DNA of 64,000 nucleotides. It comes from Hahella sp. KA22. GTDB lineage: Bacteria; Pseudomonadota; Gammaproteobacteria; Pseudomonadales; Oleiphilaceae. This document shows, in pieces, positions 43,316 through 51,677 of the stretch; positions within the stretch are counted from its first letter, which is position 1; each line of letters begins with the position of its first letter. The position numbers were made by a program, and so were the translations under genes. Under the pieces are notes generated by a model. The model was given only the letters and a program-made list of their open reading frames with translations, did no database searches and had not been told where the DNA came from. Where the stretch lies: NCBI RefSeq assembly GCF_004135205.1, contig NZ_CP035490.1, positions 1,054,001-1,118,000 of the forward strand, written 5' to 3'.

Positions 43316-44209
43316 ATGAGTGATAAGTCGCTTTCTTCTCCGGCTGCGGGAGTCACCGCTTTTGATCGCCTGGGTTTTTGTATGTTCTTCGCTATCGCCG
43401 TGCATGCGGCGATCGTGTTGGGAATCACCTTTACTATCGAGCCAGAGCGTCCTGCCCCTCTGACAGTCGAGGTCACCCTGGCTCAATTTGATGATAAAGA
43501 AGAGCCGGAGGACGCCGACTTCCTCGCGCAGTCAAATCAAAAAGGCAGCGGTTCGGAAGAAGATAAGAAAGAGCTCACTACCACTGAGCAGGCGGACTTT
43601 CGTGATATAGAAACCCATGAAGTCGCGCAGCTTCAGCCTGAAGCGGTAAAACCCAAGGAAGTATCTGCTGAGCGCCAGGTGGTTGCGAACAAGACTTCCG
43701 ATCGTGATATGAGCATGTCGGAAAAGCCCAAGAAGGATAACCCTGAAGAGGCTCCCCCGGAAGAACGCAGTCAGTTGCTGCAGCGCAGTCTGGAGATCGC
43801 CAGTTTGGAAGCGAAGCTTTCCGAACAGCAACAGGCGTACGCCAAGCGTCCCCGCGTGACGCGTCTGACGGCGGTATCAGCGAGAAAGACCGCCAGCGCG
43901 TATTATATGGAAGAGTGGCGTCGGGAGTTGGAGCGCATCGGCAACATCAACTATCCGGAAGAGGCGCGTAAGCGCAAGCTGGAAGGGAAAGTTCGCGTAG
44001 CCGTTATCATTCAGCCAGATGGGCAAGTGCAGGAAATTAATATACTGGCTTCTTCCGGCGCCAAAATCCTGGACGACGCTGTGGTCCGGATTATCCGCCT
44101 CGCTGAGCCATTCCCACCGTTTACCGAAGAGATGCGCAAAGAGTCGGACCTGTTGGAAATCATCCGGACCTTCTCTTTTGGCGAGCGCATGTACGCTACT
44201 GATTCATGA
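43316..44209 (+). CDS. TonB-family energy transducer (TonB3-like, linked to twitching)
   Basis: This 297-residue protein has one N-terminal membrane anchor (about residues 18-40). A long charged, Glu/Lys-rich periplasmic spacer with a predicted coiled coil (QRSLEIASLEAKLSEQQQAYAK) follows. The C-terminal TonB domain shows NYPEEARKRKLEGKVRVAVIIQPDGQV. It lies 6 bases after gshB. The equivalent P. aeruginosa gene, tonB3, also sits between gshB and algH and is required for normal twitching and pilus assembly, so a role with the adjacent Pil-Chp genes is plausible. The spacer lacks the long Pro-Lys repeats of classical TonB. Confidence 0.87.
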   Translation: MSDKSLSSPAAGVTAFDRLGFCMFFAIAVHAAIVLGITFTIEPERPAPLTVEVTLAQFDDKEEPEDADFLAQSNQKGSGSEEDKKELTTTEQADFRDIETHEVAQLQPEAVKPKEVSAERQVVANKTSDRDMSMSEKPKKDNPEEAPPEERSQLLQRSLEIASLEAKLSEQQQAYAKRPRVTRLTAVSARKTASAYYMEEWRRELERIGNINYPEEARKRKLEGKVRVAVIIQPDGQVQEINILASSGAKILDDAVVRIIRLAEPFPPFTEEMRKESDLLEIIRTFSFGERMYATDS

Positions 44210-44303
44210 CAACTTTCCGGTTAATCCCTTTGGTTTTTTGCCGCATCGGGGTTAACTGGTTTATGCTTAGAACTATACAGGCAGTTAAAAAGGCCGCAAC
44301 TGC

Positions 44304-44861
44304 ATGAGTTCATCAATGTCTACATTACGCAATCAATTTCTGATTGCCATGCCTCACCTCAAGGACCCTAATTTCGAGGGGACCATCAGCTATATCTGCG
44401 ACCACAATGACGAAGGCGCCATGGGGATCGTCATCAATCGGCCTTTGGATATTCGGCTTAGCGATATGCTGGCGCAGCTTGAACTGGGTGGAGAAGGCAT
44501 CGCCATGCCGGTGTATTCCGGCGGTCCCGTGCAGATTGAGCGAGGCTTCGTTCTGCACTCGCCTCTAGGCGACTGGCAGTCCTCCATTGAGATCGCTCCT
44601 GACATTTGCATCACTACCTCCAAAGACATTCTGGAGGCTATGGCCCGTGGCGTCGGACCGGACCGCACCCTGGTGGCGCTTGGCTATGCCGGGTGGGGCG
44701 CCGGCCAATTGGAGAAGGAAATCTCCAACAATTTCTGGATCACCTGTCCTGCTGACTCCGCTATCATTTTCCGTACGCCGGACAGTGACAAAGTCGTTTC
44801 CGCATTGGGGCGGGTGGGTATCGATTATCACCGTCTCTCGTCAATTTCCGGGCATGCCTGA
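44304..44861 (+). CDS. algH: AlgH/YqgE family protein (UPF0301)
   Basis: This 185-residue protein has the family core LRNQFLIAMPHLKDPNFEGTISYICDHNDEGAMG, VYSGGPVQIERGFVLH and ALGYAGWGAGQLEKEI. The biochemical function is not settled; in P. aeruginosa AlgH was found through alginate regulation. An in-frame ATG 12 bases downstream (44316) could be the start. It precedes ruvX, as in most gammaproteobacteria. Confidence 0.93.
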   Translation: MSSSMSTLRNQFLIAMPHLKDPNFEGTISYICDHNDEGAMGIVINRPLDIRLSDMLAQLELGGEGIAMPVYSGGPVQIERGFVLHSPLGDWQSSIEIAPDICITTSKDILEAMARGVGPDRTLVALGYAGWGAGQLEKEISNNFWITCPADSAIIFRTPDSDKVVSALGRVGIDYHRLSSISGHA

Positions 44862-44904
44862 AGCTGTGACGCAGAGGACGTTCGGGAGTCTCGACACGTA
44901 AATT

Positions 44905-45381
44905 ATGGCGACAGTGGTAGGCTTTGACTTCGGGCTCAAGCGCTTTGGCGCGGCAGTCGGGCAGTCGGTATCGATGACGGCTTCTCCTCTCAAGGAAATT
45001 CCCGCTCAGGACGGCATTCCCCGATGGGAGGCGATTGAAGCGCTATTGGAAGAATGGAAGCCTGCGCTGGTTATCGTGGGGGAACCTTTGAATATGGACG
45101 GCAGCGTCAGTGAAATGGCGTTGCGCGCCAGGAAGTTCGCCCGGCGTTTGCACGGAAGATATAATCTGCGCGTCGAAATGGCGGACGAGCGACTCACCAG
45201 CAGCGAAGCCAAATCCATGGTGAGAGAACGCTACGGACAGCGCGACTTCGGACGGTACGCCGTGGACTCCATCGCAGCGGTCTTTATCGTGGAAAGCTGG
45301 CTGGAAACCCACGCCGACAATCTGGACGCATTTCTTCATCCTCCTCGTAAACAAGGAAAATCCGATGACATCATTGATTGA
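44905..45381 (+). CDS. ruvX: RuvX/YqgF, pre-16S rRNA nuclease / Holliday-junction resolvase family
   Basis: This 158-residue RNase H-fold protein has the opening Asp in VVGFDFGLKRFGAAVGQ and Glu in VIVGEPLNMDGSVSEMALRARKFA. A DERLTSSEAKSMV stretch with the later catalytic Asp in YAVDSIAAVFIVESWL completes the core. YqgF proteins mature the 16S rRNA 5' end and are also annotated as putative Holliday-junction resolvases. The last 17 bases overlap pyrR. Confidence 0.93.
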   Translation: MATVVGFDFGLKRFGAAVGQSVSMTASPLKEIPAQDGIPRWEAIEALLEEWKPALVIVGEPLNMDGSVSEMALRARKFARRLHGRYNLRVEMADERLTSSEAKSMVRERYGQRDFGRYAVDSIAAVFIVESWLETHADNLDAFLHPPRKQGKSDDIID

Positions 45382-45880
45382 TGTTGATGCGGCCATGCGG
45401 GACATGGTCGAAAAACTCAAACTGCTCTGCGCGGAACGCAATATAGACAAGCCTGCGCTTGTAGGCATCCATACTGGCGGCGTATGGGTTGCGCGAAGAC
45501 TGCAAAGCCTGTTGGGCTGGGATGGCCCGGTAGGCGAGCTGGATATCTCATTCTATCGCGATGACTTTACCCGCATCGGCTTGAACCCCAAGGTTAAAGC
45601 CTCGTCTTTGCCTTTCGAAACAGAAGGTCGGGACGTGGTGCTGGTGGACGACGTGATCATGAGTGGAAGAACGATTCGGGCCGCCATGAACGAACTTTTT
45701 GACTTTGGCCGGCCGGCAAGTATCCTTCTCGTCGCGCTCATGGATGTGGGCGGTCGCGACCTTCCCATACAGCCGGATGTGGTCGGCGCCAGCCGACGGC
45801 TCGAGTCAAATCAACGTGTGAAACTGCTGGGGCCGGCCCCTTTGGCGGTGGAGCTGCGGGAGAAGACAGGCTCCAGCTGA
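45365..45880 (+). CDS. pyrR: PyrR, pyrimidine regulator / uracil phosphoribosyltransferase homologue
   Basis: This 171-residue phosphoribosyltransferase-fold protein has the PRPP loop VVLVDDVIMSGRTIRAAMNEL and the GIHTGGVWVARRL hood region. In Gram-positive bacteria PyrR attenuates pyr mRNA. In Pseudomonas-type gammaproteobacteria it sits before pyrB and is thought to regulate pyr transcription by another route. The start overlaps the ruvX end by 17 bases, and pyrB follows 59 bases after the stop. Confidence 0.92.
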   Translation: MTSLIDVDAAMRDMVEKLKLLCAERNIDKPALVGIHTGGVWVARRLQSLLGWDGPVGELDISFYRDDFTRIGLNPKVKASSLPFETEGRDVVLVDDVIMSGRTIRAAMNELFDFGRPASILLVALMDVGGRDLPIQPDVVGASRRLESNQRVKLLGPAPLAVELREKTGSS

Positions 45881-45939
45881 CAGACCTCAGCGACAAGTTC
45901 ACACATGGGCGAAATCCATCAACCTGAGAATTGATTTCC

Positions 45940-46944
45940 ATGCCTAGCATAGACGACGAACTCAGTCCCCTGCAGTTGAACCGGTTTCAGCATCTTCGAC
46001 ATTTTCTGACCATCGAAGGGCTGAGCCGGAAACATCTCACGGACATTCTGGACACGGCGGACACCTTTATTGAAGTCGGCTCCAGATCAATCAAGAAAGT
46101 TCCTTTACTCCGCGGCAAAACCGTCGCCAATTTATTCTTCGAAGCAAGCACCCGCACCCGCACTACTTTTGAACTTGCCGCCAAACGTTTGTCGGCGGAC
46201 GTTCTGAATATCAATATCACTACCTCAGCCACCAGCAAAGGCGAATCATTGTCCGACATGCTGCGCAACCTGGAAGCGATGGCGGTGGATATGTTCGTGG
46301 TGCGCCACGCTCAGAGCGGCGCGCCGCATTTCATCGCGAAATCGGTGACGCCGAGAGTCTCCGTCATTAACGCTGGCGATGGCCGCCATGCGCACCCGAC
46401 TCAGGCGATGCTGGATATGCTGACCATTCGCCAGCACAAGCATAAGTTCGAAGGGCTGAAGGTCGCTATTGTGGGGGACATCCTGCACTCGCGGGTGGCG
46501 CGCTCACAGATTCAAGCCTTAAACCTGCTTGGAGCGGAAGAAGTCCGCGTTATTGCGCCGGATACGCTGTTGCCCCCCTATATCGATCAATTCGGCGTCA
46601 AAGTGTTTAGCTCCATGAAGGAGGGGATGCGGGACGTCGACGTGGTGATCATGCTGCGCTTGCAGAAAGAGCGGATGGAAGGGGCGTTACTGCCCAGCGA
46701 GCAGGAATTCTTCCGACTCTACGGATTGTCCCAGGACAAACTGGCCCTGGCCAAGCCTGATGCGATTGTCATGCACCCCGGGCCGATTAACCGCGGTGTG
46801 GAGATAGAGTCCGCAGTCGCCGACGGTCCGCAATCCGTCATATTGAACCAGGTGACCAATGGCATTGCGGTGCGGATGGCGGTCATGTCCATGGCGATGA
46901 GCGGCCAGATAGCTGAATTGACAGCGGATGAGGAGGTTGCGTGA
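45940..46944 (+). CDS. pyrB: Aspartate carbamoyltransferase catalytic chain
   Basis: This protein of about 334 residues joins carbamoyl phosphate and aspartate. The carbamoyl-phosphate loop [11 protein letters not shown] is clear, as are [16 protein letters not shown] and [27 protein letters not shown] is the C-terminal signature. ATG 45940 is preferred over the in-frame TTG nine bases earlier. The gene ends in a 4-base overlap (GTGA) with the dihydroorotase-like gene, so both are made together. In Pseudomonas this PyrB needs the inactive PyrC' to form an active dodecamer. Confidence 0.97.
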   Translation: MPSIDDELSPLQLNRFQHLRHFLTIEGLSRKHLTDILDTADTFIEVGSRSIKKVPLLRGKTVANLFFEASTRTRTTFELAAKRLSADVLNINITTSATSKGESLSDMLRNLEAMAVDMFVVRHAQSGAPHFIAKSVTPRVSVINAGDGRHAHPTQAMLDMLTIRQHKHKFEGLKVAIVGDILHSRVARSQIQALNLLGAEEVRVIAPDTLLPPYIDQFGVKVFSSMKEGMRDVDVVIMLRLQKERMEGALLPSEQEFFRLYGLSQDKLALAKPDAIVMHPGPINRGVEIESAVADGPQSVILNQVTNGIAVRMAVMSMAMSGQIAELTADEEVA

Positions 46945-48236
46945 GCGGGCGGATACTCATAAAAGGCGGTCGAATTATCGACCCCTCTCAAAGTCTGGAC
47001 ACCCATTCGGACTTATATATTGCTGACGGTGAAGTGGTCGCAATCGGCGCAGCGCCGGGCGACTTCAACGCAGATATGGTGATTGACGCCGCTGGTTCCT
47101 GGGTGACGCCCGGGTTGGTGGATCTGTGTGCGTATCTGCGCGAGCCAGGTTATGAACATAAAGCAAGCATCGCCAGTGAGTCGCTGGCGGCGGTAAAGGG
47201 CGGCTTTACGACGCTATGCTGTCCTCCGGCGACATCCCCCGTCAATGACACTGCGGCGGTGACCAATCTTATATACGATCAGGCGCTGACCGCAGGTAAG
47301 GCGAAGATACTGCCCATCGGCGCGCTGACCAAAGGGCTGGCCGGCGAGCAACTGAGCGAAATGCACGCACTGCGCGAGGCGGGCTGCGTTGGCGTTTCCA
47401 ATCTGCGCTATCCTTTCCGGGATAATCAGGTCATGAAGCGCTGTCTGGAATACGCCTGCTCTCAGGACATCACGGTATTCGTTTGTCCAGAAGATCACGC
47501 ACTGGCGAAAGACGGCTGCGTACATGAAGGCGCCACTAGTGGCTTGCTGGGGCTGAGCGGTATTCCCTCTATTGCGGAAACCATGGCGGTGGCGCAGTGG
47601 TTGATTCTGGCGGAGGAGACTGAGGCGCGGATACATCTTGGACAGTTGTCCTGCGCAAAATCGGTTGAGCTGATCGCAGACGCTAAACGTCGCGGCTTGA
47701 AAGTCACCTGTGATGTGGCGCTGGCGAACTTGATTTACACCGATGCGGTGATCAAAGACTTTAACCCTGCATTTCATGTGCGTCCTCCGCTGCGACGGGA
47801 GGAAGACCGTAAAGCGCTGCTGAATGGCGTGAATGACGGCGTGATCGACGCCATCTGTTCTCATCATCAGCCCCACGAAAGCGCGGCCAAGCTGGCGCCA
47901 TTCGCGGAAACTCGCTCAGGCATGTCGGTGATTGAAACGGTGCTGCCGCAGATTCTGGCATTGACGACGTCTGGCGAGCTGCGTCTGGACGCGGCGATGC
48001 GGGCGCTGACATCTGGGCCGGCGCAGGTACTGGAACTATCGATGGGGAGCCTACAGGTTGGAAGCGCAGCGGATGTGGCGCTGATCGACCCGACTGAGAA
48101 GTGGCTGGTGACCGAGTCCGATCTGGTGTCCAAAGGCAAGAATTGCCCATGGCTGGATACGGAATTGGTTGGACTGGCCTATAAAACCATTGTGGAAGGA
48201 CGTGTGGTGTATGATCGTTCGATGATGATGGAGTAG
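46941..48236 (+). CDS. pyrC': Dihydroorotase-like PyrC' (non-catalytic ATCase partner)
   Basis: This 431-residue protein has the amidohydrolase fold of dihydroorotase but has lost active-site residues. The metal-binding HxH of active enzymes (in DxHxHLREPG) is replaced by Cys63 and Tyr65 in [10 protein letters not shown]. The catalytic Asp in the TDHAPH motif is replaced in the matching ICSHHQPH. It therefore fits the pseudo-enzyme PyrC' (PyrX), which holds PyrB in an active complex in Pseudomonas. The start GTG overlaps the pyrB stop. A functional dihydroorotase must be encoded elsewhere. Confidence 0.93.
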   Translation: MSGRILIKGGRIIDPSQSLDTHSDLYIADGEVVAIGAAPGDFNADMVIDAAGSWVTPGLVDLCAYLREPGYEHKASIASESLAAVKGGFTTLCCPPATSPVNDTAAVTNLIYDQALTAGKAKILPIGALTKGLAGEQLSEMHALREAGCVGVSNLRYPFRDNQVMKRCLEYACSQDITVFVCPEDHALAKDGCVHEGATSGLLGLSGIPSIAETMAVAQWLILAEETEARIHLGQLSCAKSVELIADAKRRGLKVTCDVALANLIYTDAVIKDFNPAFHVRPPLRREEDRKALLNGVNDGVIDAICSHHQPHESAAKLAPFAETRSGMSVIETVLPQILALTTSGELRLDAAMRALTSGPAQVLELSMGSLQVGSAADVALIDPTEKWLVTESDLVSKGKNCPWLDTELVGLAYKTIVEGRVVYDRSMMME

Positions 48237-48312
48237 CATTCCACGTTCACTTATTGGAGACGGTTGTCAGTTTTGACGAGACAATGACGAGTTGATTGAA
48301 GGAGGTTGGGAA

Positions 48313-48702
48313 ATGGGATCTTTCATCCTGTTTATAGCGGTATTGGTTATTATTTATCAGTTATCGAACATCTCCCGCAATACTGCGGACGCATTAGATA
48401 AACAGGTGGCGTTGCAGTATGAAATCGTCGCTGTCGAGAAGCGCATGGATGAGTTAGCCGAGTTGCTGAGCGCACGACAATCTGAGGGTGAGCTGGAGAG
48501 CGCAGCCATGGCCGATGCGGATGAGCTGGTCAACATTAATCACGCTACGCTTAAGCAGCTGACTACTTTGCCCAAAATTGGCCGCGCTACGGCTCAGAAG
48601 ATTGCTGAAGCGAGGCCGTTCTCCAAACCGGAAGACCTGAAACTGGTGCAGGGAATCAATGAAGATATCTTTGCGGATCTGGCGGAAAAAATAACGGTCT
48701 GA
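48313..48702 (+). CDS. Membrane-anchored helix-hairpin-helix (ComEA-like) protein
   Basis: This protein of about 129 residues starts at ATG 48313, preceded by GGAGG. An N-terminal hydrophobic segment (MGSFILFIAVLVIIYQL) is followed by a short coiled coil (EIVAVEKRMDELAELL) and an acidic stretch. A C-terminal helix-hairpin-helix domain follows (LVNINHATLKQLTTLPKIGRATAQKIAEARPF), of the type that binds DNA non-specifically. The layout resembles ComEA, the DNA receptor in natural transformation, but the anchor faces a coiled coil and the domain could also lie in the cytoplasm. It sits just after the pyr genes. Confidence 0.8.
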   Translation: MGSFILFIAVLVIIYQLSNISRNTADALDKQVALQYEIVAVEKRMDELAELLSARQSEGELESAAMADADELVNINHATLKQLTTLPKIGRATAQKIAEARPFSKPEDLKLVQGINEDIFADLAEKITV

Positions 48703-48749
48703 GTCCGTTGCTTACAACCTCCTGATCCTTCAGGTCTTCCTAGACTTCT

Positions 48750-48813
48750 GCGGCGGAAGCGCCCTGTTCCCGCCTGACCGGACGGATAGCGGGCAGGGCG
48801 GGGCTTCCGCCGC
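48750..48813. repeat. Long imperfect palindrome downstream of the HU gene
   Basis: The outer arms GCGGCGGAAGC (48750-48760) and GCTTCCGCCGC (48803-48813) are perfect complements. Inside them, GCCCTG pairs with CAGGGC and CCCGC with GCGGG, separated by small bulges, around a 15-base loop. The whole 64-base element can fold into a stable hairpin in either strand. There is no T-run, so it is not a textbook terminator, although it lies between the convergent HhH and HU genes. Confidence 0.75.
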
Positions 48814-48818
48814 TAATA

Positions 48819-49094
48819 TTATTTATTGACCGCATCCTTCAAGAGCTTGCCAGCCTTGAACCCAACGGTTTTGCTGGCGGGAATTTTAATAGCGGCCCCA
48901 GTCTTGGGGTTTTTACCTGTACGTGCGCTCCTATTGCGCTGACTGAAGGTTCCGAATCCGATCAGTGAGACGGTTTCGTTACGGGATACCGCGTCGGCTA
49001 TTTCATCGGTTAACGCGTTCAGTACCTCCGCAGCTTTGCTTTTCGACAAATTCGTGCGTGCTGCAATCGCTGCGGCAAGTTCAGGTTTGCGCAT
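48819..49094 (-). CDS. HU-family nucleoid DNA-binding protein
   Basis: This 91-residue histone-like protein begins MRKPELAAAIAARTNLSKSKAAEVLNAL. The beta-arm region has GFGTFSQRNRSARTGKNPKTGAAIKIPASKT and the C-terminus ends FKAGKLLKDAVNK. The KTGKNP-like arm with the Pro that intercalates into DNA is intact. It is more like HU-beta than IHF. It is a single gene, divergent from the lipoprotein gene across a 341-base region. Confidence 0.93.
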   Translation of the reverse strand: MRKPELAAAIAARTNLSKSKAAEVLNALTDEIADAVSRNETVSLIGFGTFSQRNRSARTGKNPKTGAAIKIPASKTVGFKAGKLLKDAVNK

Positions 49095-49435
49095 ACTCTT
49101 CTCCTATCGGGTTTGTATTGTTATTGGTGGCGAACGCTGTGAGCCGAAGTCCTACAAACCCTGCTTCAGGCCCAGCGCTCCTTTAGTTATAGCGGCTCCC
49201 GGAGCCCTGTCAAATGCGCGGCGGCGTAATTTCGGCCTTTTTTGAAAGGGGCTTTGGTAACGGTATTTATCGTTTTTTGTCTTTTTGCGCCAAATTTGTT
49301 GCGCTTTGTGCCGTTCATCTCACAAAAAACCTTCCAGTTTGTCCATAATCTGGCCCGTCCTAAGCATAAACCCCTATGCTCGCCCGGCTGCGGCGACATC
49401 AAAGAATAAAGACAAAAGGCAACTGGGAGGTTTTT
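49095..49435. other. 341-base divergent region upstream of HU and the TRAP-like cassette
   Basis: The region must hold the HU promoter and that of the transport cassette. The stretch 49376-49435 is open in frame with the lipoprotein gene but lacks a good ribosome binding site, so I treat it as leader. No other gene or clear operator is seen. Confidence 0.45.
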
Positions 49436-50518
49436 GTGAGCCCACATTTCTTGAGGTTTTCATCCGCATTACTGCATTGCGTAGGACCCGTCCGACAGCG
49501 GTTTTCCATCAAGGGCGCGGCGGTTCTCGCCACGACTCTGGCGCTTGCTGGATGCGGCGCGACGCGCAATGTGATGTACAAGACCACTGGTGACGTCATG
49601 GTGGGCTTCGCGCAGGAACATCAGACTCCTTTTGTTCTCAGCACTGACGATGTCTCCATGAACTGCGGCATGTCGGAAGCCCTGGCGCCGATGTTGATGT
49701 CCTTCGGTCGCGTCCGTGATGAACCCCATTCTCTTGCCGTCATGATCTACGGTTCCGCGGGTATGTGCGCAGAATCCCGCGCGCTCAATGAAGAACTGCG
49801 CTATATACGTGCGATCCGGGATCAGGACGCAGCGGAAGCCGAGGATGCGTTGATCGCGCAGAAACGCTTCAACACGCTTGCGGCCAAGCGCAACTACGAA
49901 GCCTATCAGCATCTCGTCGCCCAATATGGCGAGCCCGGTGGAGCGTGCCCGGAACTTGACGAAGACTACGACGAATTCATATGGATGATGGGTATGATCG
50001 CCGGCTTGCAGGCGCTTAACAACGAAATTGCGTCGGGCGCAGGGCTGGGCGTACCCAAGAATATCGCGGCGAAAGTCGAACGCTCCGCAGCCTGTGTGGA
50101 TGACGACAAGTGGTGGGGCGCGCCCATGGCGATTCGCGCGACAGTGTGGTCCATGCTGCCTGGCGCTGAACCCAAGGGCGAGGACGCCTCATTGAGATTG
50201 GCTGCTGCGGCGAAGAAAGGCGAGCACGCTGGCGTGCGTCTGGCTCATGTATTTCAGGCTCTGGCGGCATATGGGAAAGGGGATGTGGCTGCTGTGAAGC
50301 AGGTTATTCGCGCCCACGCCAAGTCCAAGGCTAACAAAGAAGCCCCTCCCGAGGCGCGTCTGTTGGACGAATTGGCGACGACTATGCTGACCGGGTTGTC
50401 TGACCGCATGTGGACGGAGAATACCGGCCATCGCACGCCAATGGGGGCGTTGGGTAAGTTCTGGGACGATAAGAAGCAAACCACAGCAGAGACTGTGGAT
50501 CTCAGCGATATTTTGTAG
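49436..50518 (+). CDS. Lipoprotein of a TRAP-like transport cassette (possible TatT component)
   Basis: This protein of about 360 residues starts at a GTG with GGGAGG five bases before it; an upstream in-frame ATG (49376) lacks such a site. A signal peptide ends in the lipobox LALAGC, so it is a lipoprotein. The mature protein is helical and Cys-containing, with repeats rich in Ala and acidic residues and a DDKWWGAPMAIRATVW segment. It precedes a solute-binding protein and a TRAP-type permease gene on the same strand. TatT-type lipoproteins are known partners of some TRAP systems, and this is my best guess, based mainly on position and helical character. Confidence 0.6.
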   Translation: MSPHFLRFSSALLHCVGPVRQRFSIKGAAVLATTLALAGCGATRNVMYKTTGDVMVGFAQEHQTPFVLSTDDVSMNCGMSEALAPMLMSFGRVRDEPHSLAVMIYGSAGMCAESRALNEELRYIRAIRDQDAAEAEDALIAQKRFNTLAAKRNYEAYQHLVAQYGEPGGACPELDEDYDEFIWMMGMIAGLQALNNEIASGAGLGVPKNIAAKVERSAACVDDDKWWGAPMAIRATVWSMLPGAEPKGEDASLRLAAAAKKGEHAGVRLAHVFQALAAYGKGDVAAVKQVIRAHAKSKANKEAPPEARLLDELATTMLTGLSDRMWTENTGHRTPMGALGKFWDDKKQTTAETVDLSDIL

Positions 50519-50581
50519 CTGGCCGGCATGGCGGGAGCGCACCGGATCAATCTCAAAGAAGCTAACGACTGGGAAATTAAA

Positions 50582-51598
50582 ATGAAAACAAGGGCGATAA
50601 AAAAACAACTGGCGGCTCTGACGTGCGCCGCCATGACACTGGCGGGTTTCGCCAGCGCGGAAACGACGGAGCGTTCGTTCTGCGTGTTTGATCCGATTGG
50701 GGCCAACGGTCCGCTGTTCAACATCATGAAGACGGCGAAGCCATCTGCGCTGGGTTGGGGTGTGAACCTGGATTTGCGCGCTTACACCGACGAGAAGGTG
50801 GCGGCGGAGGACTTCAAGGCCGGACAGTGTGACGCTGTTCTGTTGACGGGCACTCGCGCCAGAGAGTTCAACCAGTTTACCGGCACCTTGGAAGCGATGG
50901 GCGCTATCCCTGGCGACGAGGAAATGAAACTGCTGCTGCAGACGTTGAATCAACCCAAGGCGGCGGCGCTGCTGACGCAGGGGGAGTTTGAAGTGGCTGG
51001 CATTCTACCTGCCGGCGCCGTTTACCTGTTTATTCGAGATCGTAATCTGGATTCCGTAGAGGAACTGCAAGGCAAAAAGGTCGCCACGCTGGATTACGAC
51101 AACGCGGCATTAACAATGGTGCGCCGTGTAGGCGCATCGGTAGTGAGCGCTAACTCCAGCAACTTCGCCGGTAAATTCAATAATGGCAATGTGGATGTCG
51201 CCTACGCTCCAGCGGTGGCCTACACCCCATTGGAGCTTTATAAAGGGCTGGAGCCAGATGGCGGTGTATTCAATTACAAACTGGCGCAGATGAACTTCCA
51301 GATCATTATTCGTAAGGACCGCTTCCCTGAAGGGTATGGCCAATTGTCACGGGAGTACGCAGCGGGCCGATATGAGGAAGCCTACCAAATTATCCGCGAT
51401 GCGGAAGCGGAGATTAAGGACGAGTATTGGATGCACCCGGCGGCGCAACAACTTGAAGGGTATGACAAGTTGCTGCGCGAGGTGCGTCTAGCTTTGCGGG
51501 ACGAGGGCGCCTACGACAGTCGTGCTCTGACGCTGATGCGTAAAGTCCGTTGCAAGACCAACCCCACTGCCGCGGAATGCGTGGAAAACCTCGAATAA
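50582..51598 (+). CDS. AdeT-like periplasmic solute-binding protein
   Basis: This protein of about 338 residues has an N-terminal signal peptide (MKTRAIKKQLAALTCAAMTLAGFASA). ATG 50582 is preferred over the in-frame 50528 because of the signal sequence and the GGGA spacing. The mature protein opens ERSFCVFDPIGANGPLFNI and has ALGWGVNLDLRAYTDEKVAAEDF and QCDAVLLTGTRAREFN. These features recall the putative solute-binding family that includes Acinetobacter AdeT. AdeT was linked to aminoglycoside resistance, but the fold looks like a TRAP-type binding protein. It likely delivers an unknown solute to the permease 79 bases downstream. Confidence 0.75.
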   Translation: MKTRAIKKQLAALTCAAMTLAGFASAETTERSFCVFDPIGANGPLFNIMKTAKPSALGWGVNLDLRAYTDEKVAAEDFKAGQCDAVLLTGTRAREFNQFTGTLEAMGAIPGDEEMKLLLQTLNQPKAAALLTQGEFEVAGILPAGAVYLFIRDRNLDSVEELQGKKVATLDYDNAALTMVRRVGASVVSANSSNFAGKFNNGNVDVAYAPAVAYTPLELYKGLEPDGGVFNYKLAQMNFQIIIRKDRFPEGYGQLSREYAAGRYEEAYQIIRDAEAEIKDEYWMHPAAQQLEGYDKLLREVRLALRDEGAYDSRALTLMRKVRCKTNPTAAECVENLE

Positions 51599-51677
51599 TC
51601 GGCGCCGTTCCGGCTTGGGCGCAGAGTCCCAGAGGCTGACGGGCGGTCATTGAACATCATCTGGATTGCACTAAATC

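Noticed and set aside
44219-44252. Imperfect inverted repeat between tonB and algH
   Set aside because: Ten of twelve positions pair, but the long loop and missing T-run give no clear function.
45931-45939. Upstream TTG as start of pyrB
   Set aside because: Adds three residues not expected for the family; ATG 45940 is a better start.
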